Shown piece after piece: positions 10,262 through 18,688 of a stretch of 64,000 nt of DNA. The position numbers were made by a program, and so were the translations under genes. The DNA comes from Candidatus Corynebacterium faecigallinarum. Lineage in GTDB: Bacteria; Actinomycetota; Actinomycetes; Mycobacteriales; Mycobacteriaceae. The notes under the pieces are model-generated. The model ran no database searches. It had not been told where the DNA came from and saw only the letters and a program-made list of their open reading frames with translations. How positions within the stretch are numbered: position 1 is the stretch's first letter; every line of letters starts with the position of its first letter. The stretch covers positions 1 through 64,000 of the forward strand of contig DWVP01000022.1 in NCBI GenBank assembly GCA_019120175.1, read 5' to 3'.

Positions 10262-10494
10262 TGGCTACCGGAACCCCGGCTCACGAGCTCCGCGAGCTCA
10301 ACAACGAAGAACTGGCCACCCGTCTCACGGAGGCTAAGGAAGAGCTGTTCAACCTGCGCTTCCAGTCCGCCACCGGCCAGCTGTCCAACAACCGTCGTCT
10401 GGGCACCGTGAAGCGCGACATCGCCCGGATCTACACCGTCCTGCGCGAGCGCGAGCTCGGGCTGTCCGTCATCCCCGGCGGTGAGGACGCATAA
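10261..10494 (+). CDS. rpmC: 50S ribosomal protein L29
   Basis: The product is 77 residues, starting at the ATG that overlaps the rplP stop. Typical helical-hairpin sequence [28 protein letters not shown] is visible over residues 8-35, then the [18 protein letters not shown] region. L29 sits beside L23 at the tunnel exit. Confidence 0.96.
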   Translation: MATGTPAHELRELNNEELATRLTEAKEELFNLRFQSATGQLSNNRRLGTVKRDIARIYTVLRERELGLSVIPGGEDA

Positions 10495-10775
10495 TGAGCG
10501 AGGCAAACGTGAGCAACGAGAACACTAAGGGCGCACGCAAGGTCCGCTCCGGATACGTCGTGTCCGACAAGATGAGCAAGACCATCGTGGTCGAGCTCGA
10601 GGACCGCAAGAAGCACGCCCTCTACGGCAAGATCATGCGCGCCAACTCCAAGGTGAAGGCGCATGACGAGAACGAGACCGCCGGCATCGGCGACTTCGTT
10701 CGCATCGAGGAGACCCGGCCGCTGTCCAAGGACAAGCACTTCCGTCTCGTCGAGATCATCGAGAAGGCCAAGTAG
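10494..10775 (+). CDS. rpsQ: 30S ribosomal protein S17
   Basis: The product is 93 residues, beginning inside a TAATG overlap with rpmC. It has the OB-fold pattern [14 protein letters not shown] and [15 protein letters not shown]. The N-terminus is about 10 residues longer than in E. coli. It is the last gene of this transcription unit. In many bacteria rplN follows directly, but here rplN lies 17.4 kb away. Confidence 0.96.
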   Translation: MSEANVSNENTKGARKVRSGYVVSDKMSKTIVVELEDRKKHALYGKIMRANSKVKAHDENETAGIGDFVRIEETRPLSKDKHFRLVEIIEKAK

Positions 10776-10837
10776 TCCTTTTCCCGCTGGCCCGGAATCT
10801 TCCGGTCCATCGGTGAGGGCACTCACCTGACCTGCCG

Positions 10838-10880
10838 AACCCCCGTCCCCGCTCCTCAGGAGCGGGGACGGGGGTTTCGT
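10838..10880 (+). terminator. Intrinsic terminator of the S10 operon
   Basis: AACCCCCGTCCCCGCTCC (10838-10855) pairs with GGAGCGGGGACGGGGGTT (from 10859) around a three-base loop, followed by a weak T-rich tail (TTTCGTGTTTT). It closes the transcript about 65 bp after rpsQ. Confidence 0.9.
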
Positions 10881-10925
10881 GTTTTAGGACGCTGCGGTCA
10901 ATGGCCGGCAGTCGTGGTTGGTGAC

Positions 10926-10986
10926 CTAAGTGTCCCCGATTCGGTCATCTCACGTGTGGTCGGGTGACCGAATCGGGGACGGTTAG
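10926..10986. repeat. Dispersed hairpin repeat, copy 1
   Basis: The left arm CTAAGTGTCCCCGATTCGGT... (10926-10947) and right arm (10965-10986) are complementary at 20 of 22 positions. A related element with the same core (CTAAGTGTCCCC ... CGGGGACACTTAG) lies at 56717-56777. It looks like a REP-type intergenic repeat. Confidence 0.75.
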
Positions 10987-11017
10987 CTGCACCCCGCTCC
11001 CGGCGGCCTGTCCTCAC

Positions 11018-11710
11018 TCAGAACTTCGGGCCGGCCGGGGGATTCTCGCCGGTGAGGGCGGCACACCCCAGGGTTGCCAGCTTGTCGCGTCGGCGCTCGT
11101 GAAGGGTGTGGGTGCGCAGTTCGCGCCAGTGGCGGTCCAGGTTCGACCCGCCAGCGGTGCCGCGCGTCCCGGTCAGCTCGTGGATGCGGGACGCGAGGTC
11201 CACCGTCAGCGCCCCGGTCGTCACCTTCGCCGCGGCAACCTGGAGGGACGCCTCGGCGGATGTGTCCGTCCCGCCCGACGCCCACAGCTCGTCCAGGTTA
11301 CGTCCGGCCTTCTCCACCACTGACTCGGCGGCGAACCGTTGGGCGACCAGTTCACCGGTGAGGTGAGAGGTGAGGGTCTGGCGGTCCTCGCCGGGACGAC
11401 GGGCAGTCACCATGATGACCTCGGCGTAGATCGAGCCGGTGCAGAAGATTTTGCGGCCGTTCAGTCGTCCGTTGTCCAGGACCACGGGTCCGCCACCGGC
11501 GGTAGCGGCCGCGCTGTCGATCTGCGCATTGGCGAACAGGATGCTGCTGTCGCTGCTACTGCCGCGGTGGTGCTGGATGCCGAGCAGACGATCGGCCCAG
11601 TACTGCTGCGCCTCCGGGGTATTCGCCGGATCCGCCTCGCTGTACAGTCACCGGCTGAAACTGAGGTGGCTCTGGGGAACCTGGCCGAGGGGGCTGGCGT
11701 CAGGCATGCA
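11018..11710 (-). pseudogene. Remnant of a DszC/SfnB-like acyl-CoA dehydrogenase-fold flavoprotein
   Basis: The conserved frame begins near 11704 (DASPLGQVPQSHLSFSR). It meets a TGA at 11648-11650 where the family usually has Trp (FSRWL) and then continues in the same frame with LYSEADPANTPEAQQYWADR. The C-terminal part carries SAAATAGGG and a terminal helix region (LDRHWRELRTHTLHERRRDK) typical of flavin-dependent acyl-CoA dehydrogenase-like monooxygenases of the DszC/SfnB group. The N-terminal third is missing or unrecognisable. The gene is therefore both truncated and nonsense-mutated. A GTG at 11485 could only give a C-terminal fragment. The family assignment is from pattern recognition and is fairly secure; the substrate is unknown. 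Confidence 0.75.
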
Positions 11711-11919
11711 CGGTGGCGGGGGAGTTGGTGGGGGAGAGGGCTGCTGCGTGGTGCGGCGGGGCGCTCGTGTGTGCGTCGAGTGAAGAGGTCAAAGTGGGTA
11801 CTTCTGGTCGTGGCGGCTGTGTCGTGACCACGAGTAGACCCCCGGTCTGTTTCTCGGCCAGAGTTCCCCAAAGGGGTGAATGGAAGGGGGCCGCGGGACG
11901 CTGCCGCAGGACTCCGCGT

Positions 11920-13314
11920 CTATCGCTCGGTGATCAGGCGGGCGGTGACGCCGCTGCCGACGCGGCCGGAGCGTCCGCCGGTGGCCTTCGGGTCGGTGAC
12001 CCCGGCCAGCAGCACGAGGGTGGTGCCGCCGGGGTGGTTGTCGGTGAGGCGTCGGGCGACCTCGAAGCCGTTGACCTCGGGCAGGTTACGCAGGTCCACG
12101 GTGCGTTCAGGACGCTCCGACGCGGCGAGGCCGGCCGCCGGGTCGGCGCCGAAGAGGTTGCGGCTGCGGGCCGGCACGGGGTTGTCCGGGGTGGCGTCCG
12201 CACCGGCGTCGATCAGTCGGGCCAGGGCAGAGAGGCTGATCAGCGCCTGTTCCAGCCACCGCCACAGCAGTACGCCGTCGGCCCCGCCGCGTTCGTCGAC
12301 GACGGAGATTCGCGCCAGTGCCTGCGTCCCGAGGATCACGTGTGCCACACCGTCGACCGGACGCACCGGCCCGGTCACGGAGATCTTCGCCGTGCTCACC
12401 TCGACGGTGGCACCGGGAACCTCCGCCCCTTCTGACGCACCCGTCGCCGTGCCGGTCGCTGTGCCGGATGCAGTGACCGTGGCGTCCAGCAGTGCCGCGG
12501 TGTCCGTCACGGTCTGCCGCACGACCGGGGCCCCGGTGAGCAGGTCGGACGCCACGGCGTGCGGATGGGGCACGGCCGCGGTGAACTGCTGGTCGAGGCG
12601 TCCGACGGTGCGGCGCAGGGTGTCTGCGGTCGAGGCCCCGGTGCCAGCCGGACGGCGACTGCGCAGCGCCACGGAGTCGAGAGGCTGTCCGGCGGCGGCG
12701 CGGGCGAGCAGCACCGCCGCGGCGAGGATTTCTTCCACACCGGTGCCCAGCTGGGCGGGCAGCAGCTCCAGCAGTGCCTCGGCGTCGCTGACGTCGAAGG
12801 TCTTGTAGGTCGCCGGGCCGCCGCCGTGGATCGGGGCGGCGACCGGGGCGGCCAGTGCGGTGGCGGCCGCGTCCGTCCAGGACCCGGCGGGCGGCAGCGT
12901 CCCGCCGTCCAGCAGCGTGCGGACATCATTGATCACCGTCGCCCAACTCGCACTGTCGACGACCCCGCGGTGCACACACACCAGCAGCCTGGTCGGCGAC
13001 AGCCGGCTGATTCTCCACACCAGCCCGTCCGATGGGGACAACTCCGCGGCCAGCACCCCGGGCCCGGTGCGGTCCTCGGCGATGAGGTCGGACGCTCCGA
13101 CCGCTGGCTCCCCGGGGATGGTCACCGTCGCAGTGCCGGCAGCGCCGTCCTCGCCGTCGGTGAGCACTGCGCGCAGTGCGCCGTGGGTGGCCATCATGGT
13201 GGTCACGACGTGGCAGAGCAGGGTGTCCGGGATGTCGGTGGCGGTGTCGACCGTGCCCCACACGGCGGCGGAGGCGGGCGCGGGGGAGGTGTGGATGGAA
13301 TCAGGCATCGTCAT
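11920..13314 (-). CDS. Stand-alone NRPS condensation-domain-like protein
   Basis: This 464-residue protein looks like a single condensation/epimerisation-type domain. The segment H115-R-G-V-V-D120-S-A-S-W aligns with the HHxxxDGxSW active-site motif, but the second, catalytic His is Arg. The second half (residues 165-464) shows the alternating Ala/Leu-rich helices and beta strands of the C-domain floor loop, with a low-complexity insert (TASGTATGTATG). No adenylation or carrier domain is attached and no NRPS gene lies nearby. It may be a degenerate relic or a binding protein. The ATG at 13314 is chosen because upstream sequence does not fit; a second ATG two codons later is possible. Confidence 0.55.
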   Translation of the reverse strand: MTMPDSIHTSPAPASAAVWGTVDTATDIPDTLLCHVVTTMMATHGALRAVLTDGEDGAAGTATVTIPGEPAVGASDLIAEDRTGPGVLAAELSPSDGLVWRISRLSPTRLLVCVHRGVVDSASWATVINDVRTLLDGGTLPPAGSWTDAAATALAAPVAAPIHGGGPATYKTFDVSDAEALLELLPAQLGTGVEEILAAAVLLARAAAGQPLDSVALRSRRPAGTGASTADTLRRTVGRLDQQFTAAVPHPHAVASDLLTGAPVVRQTVTDTAALLDATVTASGTATGTATGASEGAEVPGATVEVSTAKISVTGPVRPVDGVAHVILGTQALARISVVDERGGADGVLLWRWLEQALISLSALARLIDAGADATPDNPVPARSRNLFGADPAAGLAASERPERTVDLRNLPEVNGFEVARRLTDNHPGGTTLVLLAGVTDPKATGGRSGRVGSGVTARLITER

Positions 13315-13486
13315 GAACGTTACCCACATGCCCCTCGCCGGGTGTGGACGTGATGGGCACATGTGGACAACTTTCGGAATCGGCGCCGGATCTGTGCACA
13401 GGACCCACGACGGGGTGAATGGAAAGCACCTTATCCTTCGAGTAGGTTGGCAACGGTTTGGCCGAGAACAAGTAAGGAGAATCACC

Positions 13487-14860
13487 GTGTCGAGGAAGAA
13501 CGTCGTCATCCCCGTCGGGCTCGCGTTCGTCGCCGTGGTCGTCGCCGCGGTGAACCTGCGCGCCGGCATCGCCTCCCTCGGGCCGGTGCTGTCGGACGTC
13601 CTGGGCGCATTCGGTGCGTCCGGTTCCCTCGCCGGACTGATCACCGCCATGCCCGGCGTGCTCTTCGGCATCATGGGCCTGTGCGCGGTGCCGCTGGCCC
13701 GACGCATGGGCCTGAGCCGGGTGATCGTGATCGGCATGGTGCTGGCCCTCGTCGGCCTGGCCGCACGCCCCTGGGTCGGTGGGATCGCCTGGTTCATCCT
13801 GCTCAGTGGCCTGGTCGTCGCCGGTATCGCGGTGGGAAACGTGCTGATCCCGGCGTGGGTGAAGAGTTACGGCGGACGCCGCACCGTGGCAATGATGACC
13901 GCCTACGGCGCCCTGCTCGGATTGTCCGGCGCGCTCGGTCCACTGTCGGCACTGTGGTTCTCGGGGGACGACGCCTGGCGCTGGGCCCTGTTCGTCTGGG
14001 GTGTCCTCGCCGCGGTGCAGGTCGTGGTGTGGCTCGGTGTCGCGTGGCGCACCGGTTTCGACTTCCCGTCCACACCGGAGCCCGAGCCGGTTCCCGCGGA
14101 GCCGGGGTCGGACGCTCCGGCCTCCGCCGATGCGTCCGGCGACGCGGCGTCCGGCGACGCGGCGTCCGGCGACGCGGCGTCCGGCGACGCGGCGTCCGGC
14201 GACGCGGCGTCCGGCGACGCCGCCGCCACGCGCGCCGCTTTGACCTCGGTGTCGCTGTGGCGCTCGCCGACGGCGGTGTTCCTCACCATGTTCTTCGCAC
14301 TGCAGTCGATGAACGCCTACCTGCAGATGGGCTGGATGCCGCAGATGTACGTGGACGCCGGGGTCTCCCGCGACACCGCCAGCGTGGCGTTGTCCCTGGT
14401 CGGCGCGTTGAACATCCTCGGCGGCCTGCTGATGCCCACCATCATTGACCGGGCTCGCAGCCTGGCACCGTTCCCGCTGGTCTTCGCCGTGCTCACCGCG
14501 GCCGGCTACCTTGGCATCCTGCTGGTGCCGACGACAACACCGCTGCTGTGGGCGTTCCTACTGGGTATCGGCGGGTTCTGCTTCCCGACGGCCATCGCGC
14601 TGATTCCGGCGCGCAGCCGCTCGCCGCTGGTGACCGCCCGGCTGTCGGGCTTCGTCCAGCCGATGGGCTACTTCCTGGCCGGGCTCGGGCCGTTCGCCAT
14701 CGGGCTCGTCTACGAGGCCACGGGCAGCTGGACGGTCATCCTGTCGACCCTTGTGGTGCTGTCACTCGTCATGGGACTCGTCGGGGTCAAAGCCGGACGC
14801 AACTCCATCATCGACGACGAGCTCACCGCGCCGCACCGGCGCGAGTACACCGGTCACTGA
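13487..14860 (+). CDS. MFS transporter, CynX/NimT type
   Basis: This 457-residue protein starts at GTG 13487 behind AAGGAGA. About twelve membrane helices are visible. The N-terminal half has the signature VNLRAGIASLGPVLSDV and LARRMGLSR of the CynX/NimT (cyanate/2-nitroimidazole) subfamily of major facilitators. The central cytoplasmic loop contains a variable SGDAA repeat (six copies). The substrate cannot be read from sequence; members export cyanate, amino acid derivatives or drugs. The gene ends with a 7-bp convergent overlap with the next gene. Confidence 0.85.
   Translation: MSRKNVVIPVGLAFVAVVVAAVNLRAGIASLGPVLSDVLGAFGASGSLAGLITAMPGVLFGIMGLCAVPLARRMGLSRVIVIGMVLALVGLAARPWVGGIAWFILLSGLVVAGIAVGNVLIPAWVKSYGGRRTVAMMTAYGALLGLSGALGPLSALWFSGDDAWRWALFVWGVLAAVQVVVWLGVAWRTGFDFPSTPEPEPVPAEPGSDAPASADASGDAASGDAASGDAASGDAASGDAASGDAAATRAALTSVSLWRSPTAVFLTMFFALQSMNAYLQMGWMPQMYVDAGVSRDTASVALSLVGALNILGGLLMPTIIDRARSLAPFPLVFAVLTAAGYLGILLVPTTTPLLWAFLLGIGGFCFPTAIALIPARSRSPLVTARLSGFVQPMGYFLAGLGPFAIGLVYEATGSWTVILSTLVVLSLVMGLVGVKAGRNSIIDDELTAPHRREYTGH
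14132..14221 (+). repeat. 15-bp in-frame tandem repeat, six copies
   Basis: Six units of GCGTCCGGCGACGCG encode (A)SGDA repeats in the central loop of the MFS transporter. The copies are identical except for the last base of the sixth, so copy number may vary between strains. Confidence 0.95.
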
Positions 14861-15796
14861 CACCCGAGCTTCCCGGCAAGCCATGCTTCGGAACGGGCCA
14901 GGTACTGCTTCGCGACGGGGGCCGGACTGATTGCCTCGAAGGCGTGCGGTGCCCCGGGGACCTCATCGAGGGTGACGTTCACCCCGGCATCGGCCAGCGC
15001 GCGGGCATAGGCTGCGTCCTCCTCGTAGAACAGGTCCACTGTCCCGCTACCGATCCACGCCGGGGCCAGTCCGGTCAGATCATCCCGGCGGGACGGCACG
15101 GAACCCTCGGGTACGGTCGCTGAACCTGGTTCCGTGCCGAGGAAGGACCTCCAGCCGACAAGGTTCGACCGGTTGTTCCATAGTGGGTTCCGCTCGTCGT
15201 CCAGCCTGCGGTCGGCCGCGGTGCGTTCATCGAGCATGGGGCAGAACATCCATTGGGCCGCCGGCTGCAGAGCGCCGCTGTCGCGCTTGTCGTGCATCCG
15301 GTTGGTGAGCATGGCGGTGAGTCCGCCGCCGGCGCTTTCCCCGCCGATGGCGATTCGTGAGGGGTCGATCCCGCGTTCCCCCCCCGCATGATCGACCAAC
15401 CAGTTCCACGCAGCTTCGCAGTCGTCAAGGGGGGGTGGGGAACGGGTGCTCGGGGGACAGTCGGTAGGTGGCCATCACCACGGTGATGCGGAGGGAGGTG
15501 CAGAGGGACGCCATCCTGGCGTAGTCCTGTGCCGGGGAACCGATCACCATTCCTCCACCGTGGATCCAGAGCAGGGCAGCCCCGCTGGCATTCTCGACGG
15601 GGTCGAGGACATGGACCGGAGGAATGCCACCGCCGAGATCGACGGTCCCGCTCTGGACGCTCACTGGCGGGGAACCTGCGGGCAGTAACCGTGTGACCCG
15701 GCGGATGACGGCCCTCCCGAGCCGTGTCGCCGCGGGTGCGGTCGGGAGGAATCGGGACGTGGTGCGCAGTTGAGGGTGGAGCTTGTCGGCGTCCAT
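14854..15796 (-). pseudogene. Frameshifted alpha/beta hydrolase (HSL-type esterase)
   Basis: The gene starts at ATG 15796 (MDADKLHPQL). It encodes the oxyanion motif HGGG (WIHGGGMVIG) and reads in frame to PEHPFPTPP, then stops. Removing one base from the seven-G run at 15429-15435 (plus strand) restores LDDCEAAWNWLVDHAGGERGID. The frame then continues with the nucleophile elbow GESAGG, the acid in GTVDLFYEED and the His in PGAPHAFEA. All catalytic elements are thus present in two frames. This is the hormone-sensitive-lipase family. The break is a single-base indel in a homopolymer, so phase variation or a sequencing error are alternatives to true decay. The 3' end overlaps the MFS gene by 7 bp. 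Confidence 0.85.
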
Positions 15797-16060
15797 GGGC
15801 GGTGCTTTCCGGCGAGGGGAAGGGGTGGTGCGCGAGTCCAGGCGCAGCCATCCGGTAGCCGGACAGGTCAGCGGCCGCGCCGCCGCCGACACCACCAGTC
15901 CCACCGATCCGGCGGCTCATGCCGATCTCCGGGCCCGGTTGCTCCCGGAACTCGACGTCAAGCCTGCGGTGGTGACATAGCGTTTCTGTCAGGCGTATTG
16001 AATCTGTGAACCAACACAGACCATTGTTCGTGAAGCCCCGCCGGGTGTTACGGTCGTGAG

Positions 16061-18688
16061 GTGAGAGGAAGCACCAAAGTCTTCACCAGAGACCTGTCAC
16101 GGCTCGGGAAGACACCCAAGGCCTGGCTGATCGTCATCGGTCTGATGATCACCCCTGCCCTGTACGCCTGGCTGAACATCGCCGCCTTCTGGGACCCCTA
16201 CTCCAACACCGGTGAGATCGGTGTCGCGGTGGTCAACGAGGACGAGGGCGGCGATTCGGAACTGACCGGCCCGATCGACGTCGGCGCACAGGTCGTCTCC
16301 CAGCTCAAGGAGAACGACCAGCTCGGCTGGCAGTTCATGGACGCCGAGGAAGCCGACGACGCCCTGAGGAAGGGCGACGTCTACGGCTCCATCACGGTGC
16401 CCTCGACCTTCACCGACGACATCCTCAGCATGTTCGAGGGCACCTACTCGCCCCCGACGCTGGTGTACCAGGTGAACGAGAAGACCAGCGCGATCTCCCC
16501 GAAGATCACCGACCAGGGTGCCACCACCCTCGACGCGACGATCAGCTCGGTGGTCAAGGAGCGCATCGCCGAGGCGGTCACCACCGAGCTGTCCAACAGT
16601 GGTGGGGATCTCGAGGACCGTCTGGCGAACGCCCAGTCCGGCGCGGCCAACGCCTTCGACGAAACCGCCGACACCATGGCCTCGGCCAGTGCGTCGCTGA
16701 CCCGCATCCAGGAGCGTCTGGATCAGGCCCAGCCCACGGTGGAGTCCACCCAGCGGGCCCTGCGCTCGGTCGACGGCGCCCTGGACGAGGCGAACACCGC
16801 CCTGACCCAGGTGCAGTCGATCATGACCGGGGTCCAGGCCCAGATCGACAACTTCTCCGAGGCGGCCACGACCGCCTACCTGGAGAGCACCGGCGCCCTG
16901 GCCGAGGGCACCTCCGCAGCCCGTGGCGCGATCTCCGCGGTCACCGGGGAGCTGGAGCGCGCCGGGACGGGCATCGACTCGGCGTTGCGTGACGCCTCCG
17001 CGTTCACCCGCCAGAGCGACCGCGCCATCGCGCAGCTGGAGCGTCTGCTCGGCGGTGCCGCCCTGGGGAACGGCGTCGCCGGCCCGCTGCAGGACGCCCT
17101 GGACGACCTGCGTAGCCAGAACGACGCGAACTCCGACCTGATCAACAGCCTCACGGGGCTGCAGTCGGACGCTTCGGGTGCGCTCGATGCGGTGTCCGAG
17201 GCGTCCGACGCCCTCGCCGCCGCCACCGACGACAGCCGCGACTCCGCCGGTGGCCTGCAGTCGGCGACCAGCGACGCCCTGCCGCAGCTGCAGGCCGCGA
17301 TCAGCCGGGTCAACGCCACCGCCGGCAACTTCGCCGGCGCCCTGAAGTCCACCCAGACCATGCTGGGCGAGGCGAATTCCCTGCTGGACGGTGTCAGTGA
17401 CCAGCTCGAGGGCACCGGCGAGGTGATCAGCAACTTCGCCGAGGAGGTCGACGGTATCGAGAGTGGGCTGGAGACGGCGAAGGCCGACATCCTGGCGCTG
17501 AATGCGGCGTCCGAGGGTGGTCTGCTGGACACCGTGACCAGTCTCGATTCCGACGGTGTCTCCCGCTTCGTCGCCTCCCCGGCGACCGTGGAGAGCAATG
17601 CGGTCTACCCGGTGGCGACCTACGGCTCGGGCATGGCCGCACTGTTCACCAACCTGTCGCTGTGGATCGCCGCATTCATGCTGATGGTGATCTTTCGCGT
17701 GGAGGTCGATAAGAAGGGCGTCCGGCGGCTCACCGTCGGCCAGGCCTACCGCGGTCGACTGGCACTGCTGGCGGTGCTCGGCGTGGGCCAGGGTCTGGTC
17801 GTCTCGATCGGTAACCTGCTGCTCGGCGTGCAGACCGAGAACGTCTTCGCCTTCGTCGCCACCACGGTGTTCGCCGGCCTGTCGTACCTGTCGATCATGT
17901 ATGCGCTGGTCGCCGCACTCGGCCATGTCGGCCGCATCATCGCGGTGATGTTGGCGTTCCTGCAGATCCCGGGTGCCTCGGGCATTTACCCGATAGAGAT
18001 GACGCCTGCCTTCTTCCAGGCGATATACCCACTCCTGCCGTTCACCTACGGTATCGACGCCCTCCGCGAGGTCATCGGTGGTTTCTACGGCGACCACTAC
18101 TGGCGTGCCATGGGCACACTGTTGTTCATGGCGTTGGCGGCGCTGCTGATCGGGTCGCTGCTGCGGCGGTGGATGTCGAACGTCAACGTGCAGGTCAACA
18201 AGGAGCTGGAGTCCACCGGCCTGATCGTCAGTGAGAGGGTCGAGGTCGTGGGGACGAGCTACCGTCTGACCGACGTGATCTACGCGCTGCGCGACCGTGA
18301 GGCCTTCCGTGAGGAGATGGACCACCGGTGGAAGCCGCTGCGTGAGAACTACGACCGCCTGTTGCGCGTTTCGGTGATCGTGGGTGTCGCCGGTGTGGTG
18401 GTACTGGGCATCATCGCCCGGTTCACCAGCAGCCAGAAGGCCCTGGTGTTCGGCATCGTGTGCCTGTGGATGCTGCTGGTCGTGGCGTTCATTCTGATGC
18501 TGGAGTACGCGAAGCAGAGTTTCGCCCGTGCCCATGAGCTCTCGGAGCTCCCGGAGAGCGAGCTGCAGAGCGCCGTCGTCGGCGCCGGCGTGGGCGGTAC
18601 TTCGGTGATCCAGGACGACCCGGACGACCCGGACGATTCAGAGGACCGCGCTGACAGCGCGGACGAGACGAAGGGCGGCCAGGCATGA
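16061..18688 (+). CDS. YhgE/Pip-family membrane protein
   Basis: This 875-residue protein has the topology of the YhgE/Pip family, related to ABC-2 permeases. One membrane helix lies near the N-terminus (about residues 23-44). A large extracytoplasmic domain of about 450 residues follows, rich in Ala/Ser/Thr coiled-coil heptads (residues 190-470). A block of five to six helices occupies about residues 525-720, with a further pair near residues 770-815. The N-terminal motif WLIVIGLMITPALYAWLNI is characteristic. A GTG start at 16061 has no clear Shine-Dalgarno; TTGTTC-N17-GTTACG just upstream suggests a leaderless transcript. It overlaps the next, homologous gene by four bases. Family members bind phage or export envelope components; the substrate here is unknown. 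Confidence 0.85.
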   Translation: MRGSTKVFTRDLSRLGKTPKAWLIVIGLMITPALYAWLNIAAFWDPYSNTGEIGVAVVNEDEGGDSELTGPIDVGAQVVSQLKENDQLGWQFMDAEEADDALRKGDVYGSITVPSTFTDDILSMFEGTYSPPTLVYQVNEKTSAISPKITDQGATTLDATISSVVKERIAEAVTTELSNSGGDLEDRLANAQSGAANAFDETADTMASASASLTRIQERLDQAQPTVESTQRALRSVDGALDEANTALTQVQSIMTGVQAQIDNFSEAATTAYLESTGALAEGTSAARGAISAVTGELERAGTGIDSALRDASAFTRQSDRAIAQLERLLGGAALGNGVAGPLQDALDDLRSQNDANSDLINSLTGLQSDASGALDAVSEASDALAAATDDSRDSAGGLQSATSDALPQLQAAISRVNATAGNFAGALKSTQTMLGEANSLLDGVSDQLEGTGEVISNFAEEVDGIESGLETAKADILALNAASEGGLLDTVTSLDSDGVSRFVASPATVESNAVYPVATYGSGMAALFTNLSLWIAAFMLMVIFRVEVDKKGVRRLTVGQAYRGRLALLAVLGVGQGLVVSIGNLLLGVQTENVFAFVATTVFAGLSYLSIMYALVAALGHVGRIIAVMLAFLQIPGASGIYPIEMTPAFFQAIYPLLPFTYGIDALREVIGGFYGDHYWRAMGTLLFMALAALLIGSLLRRWMSNVNVQVNKELESTGLIVSERVEVVGTSYRLTDVIYALRDREAFREEMDHRWKPLRENYDRLLRVSVIVGVAGVVVLGIIARFTSSQKALVFGIVCLWMLLVVAFILMLEYAKQSFARAHELSELPESELQSAVVGAGVGGTSVIQDDPDDPDDSEDRADSADETKGGQA

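Noticed and set aside
14132..14221. CRISPR-like array
   Set aside because: The 15-bp units are contiguous without spacers and encode protein in frame.
16097..18535. 812-codon open frame antisense to the first YhgE/Pip gene
   Set aside because: It mirrors the codon pattern of the real gene in GC-rich DNA; no domain, signal or RBS supports it.
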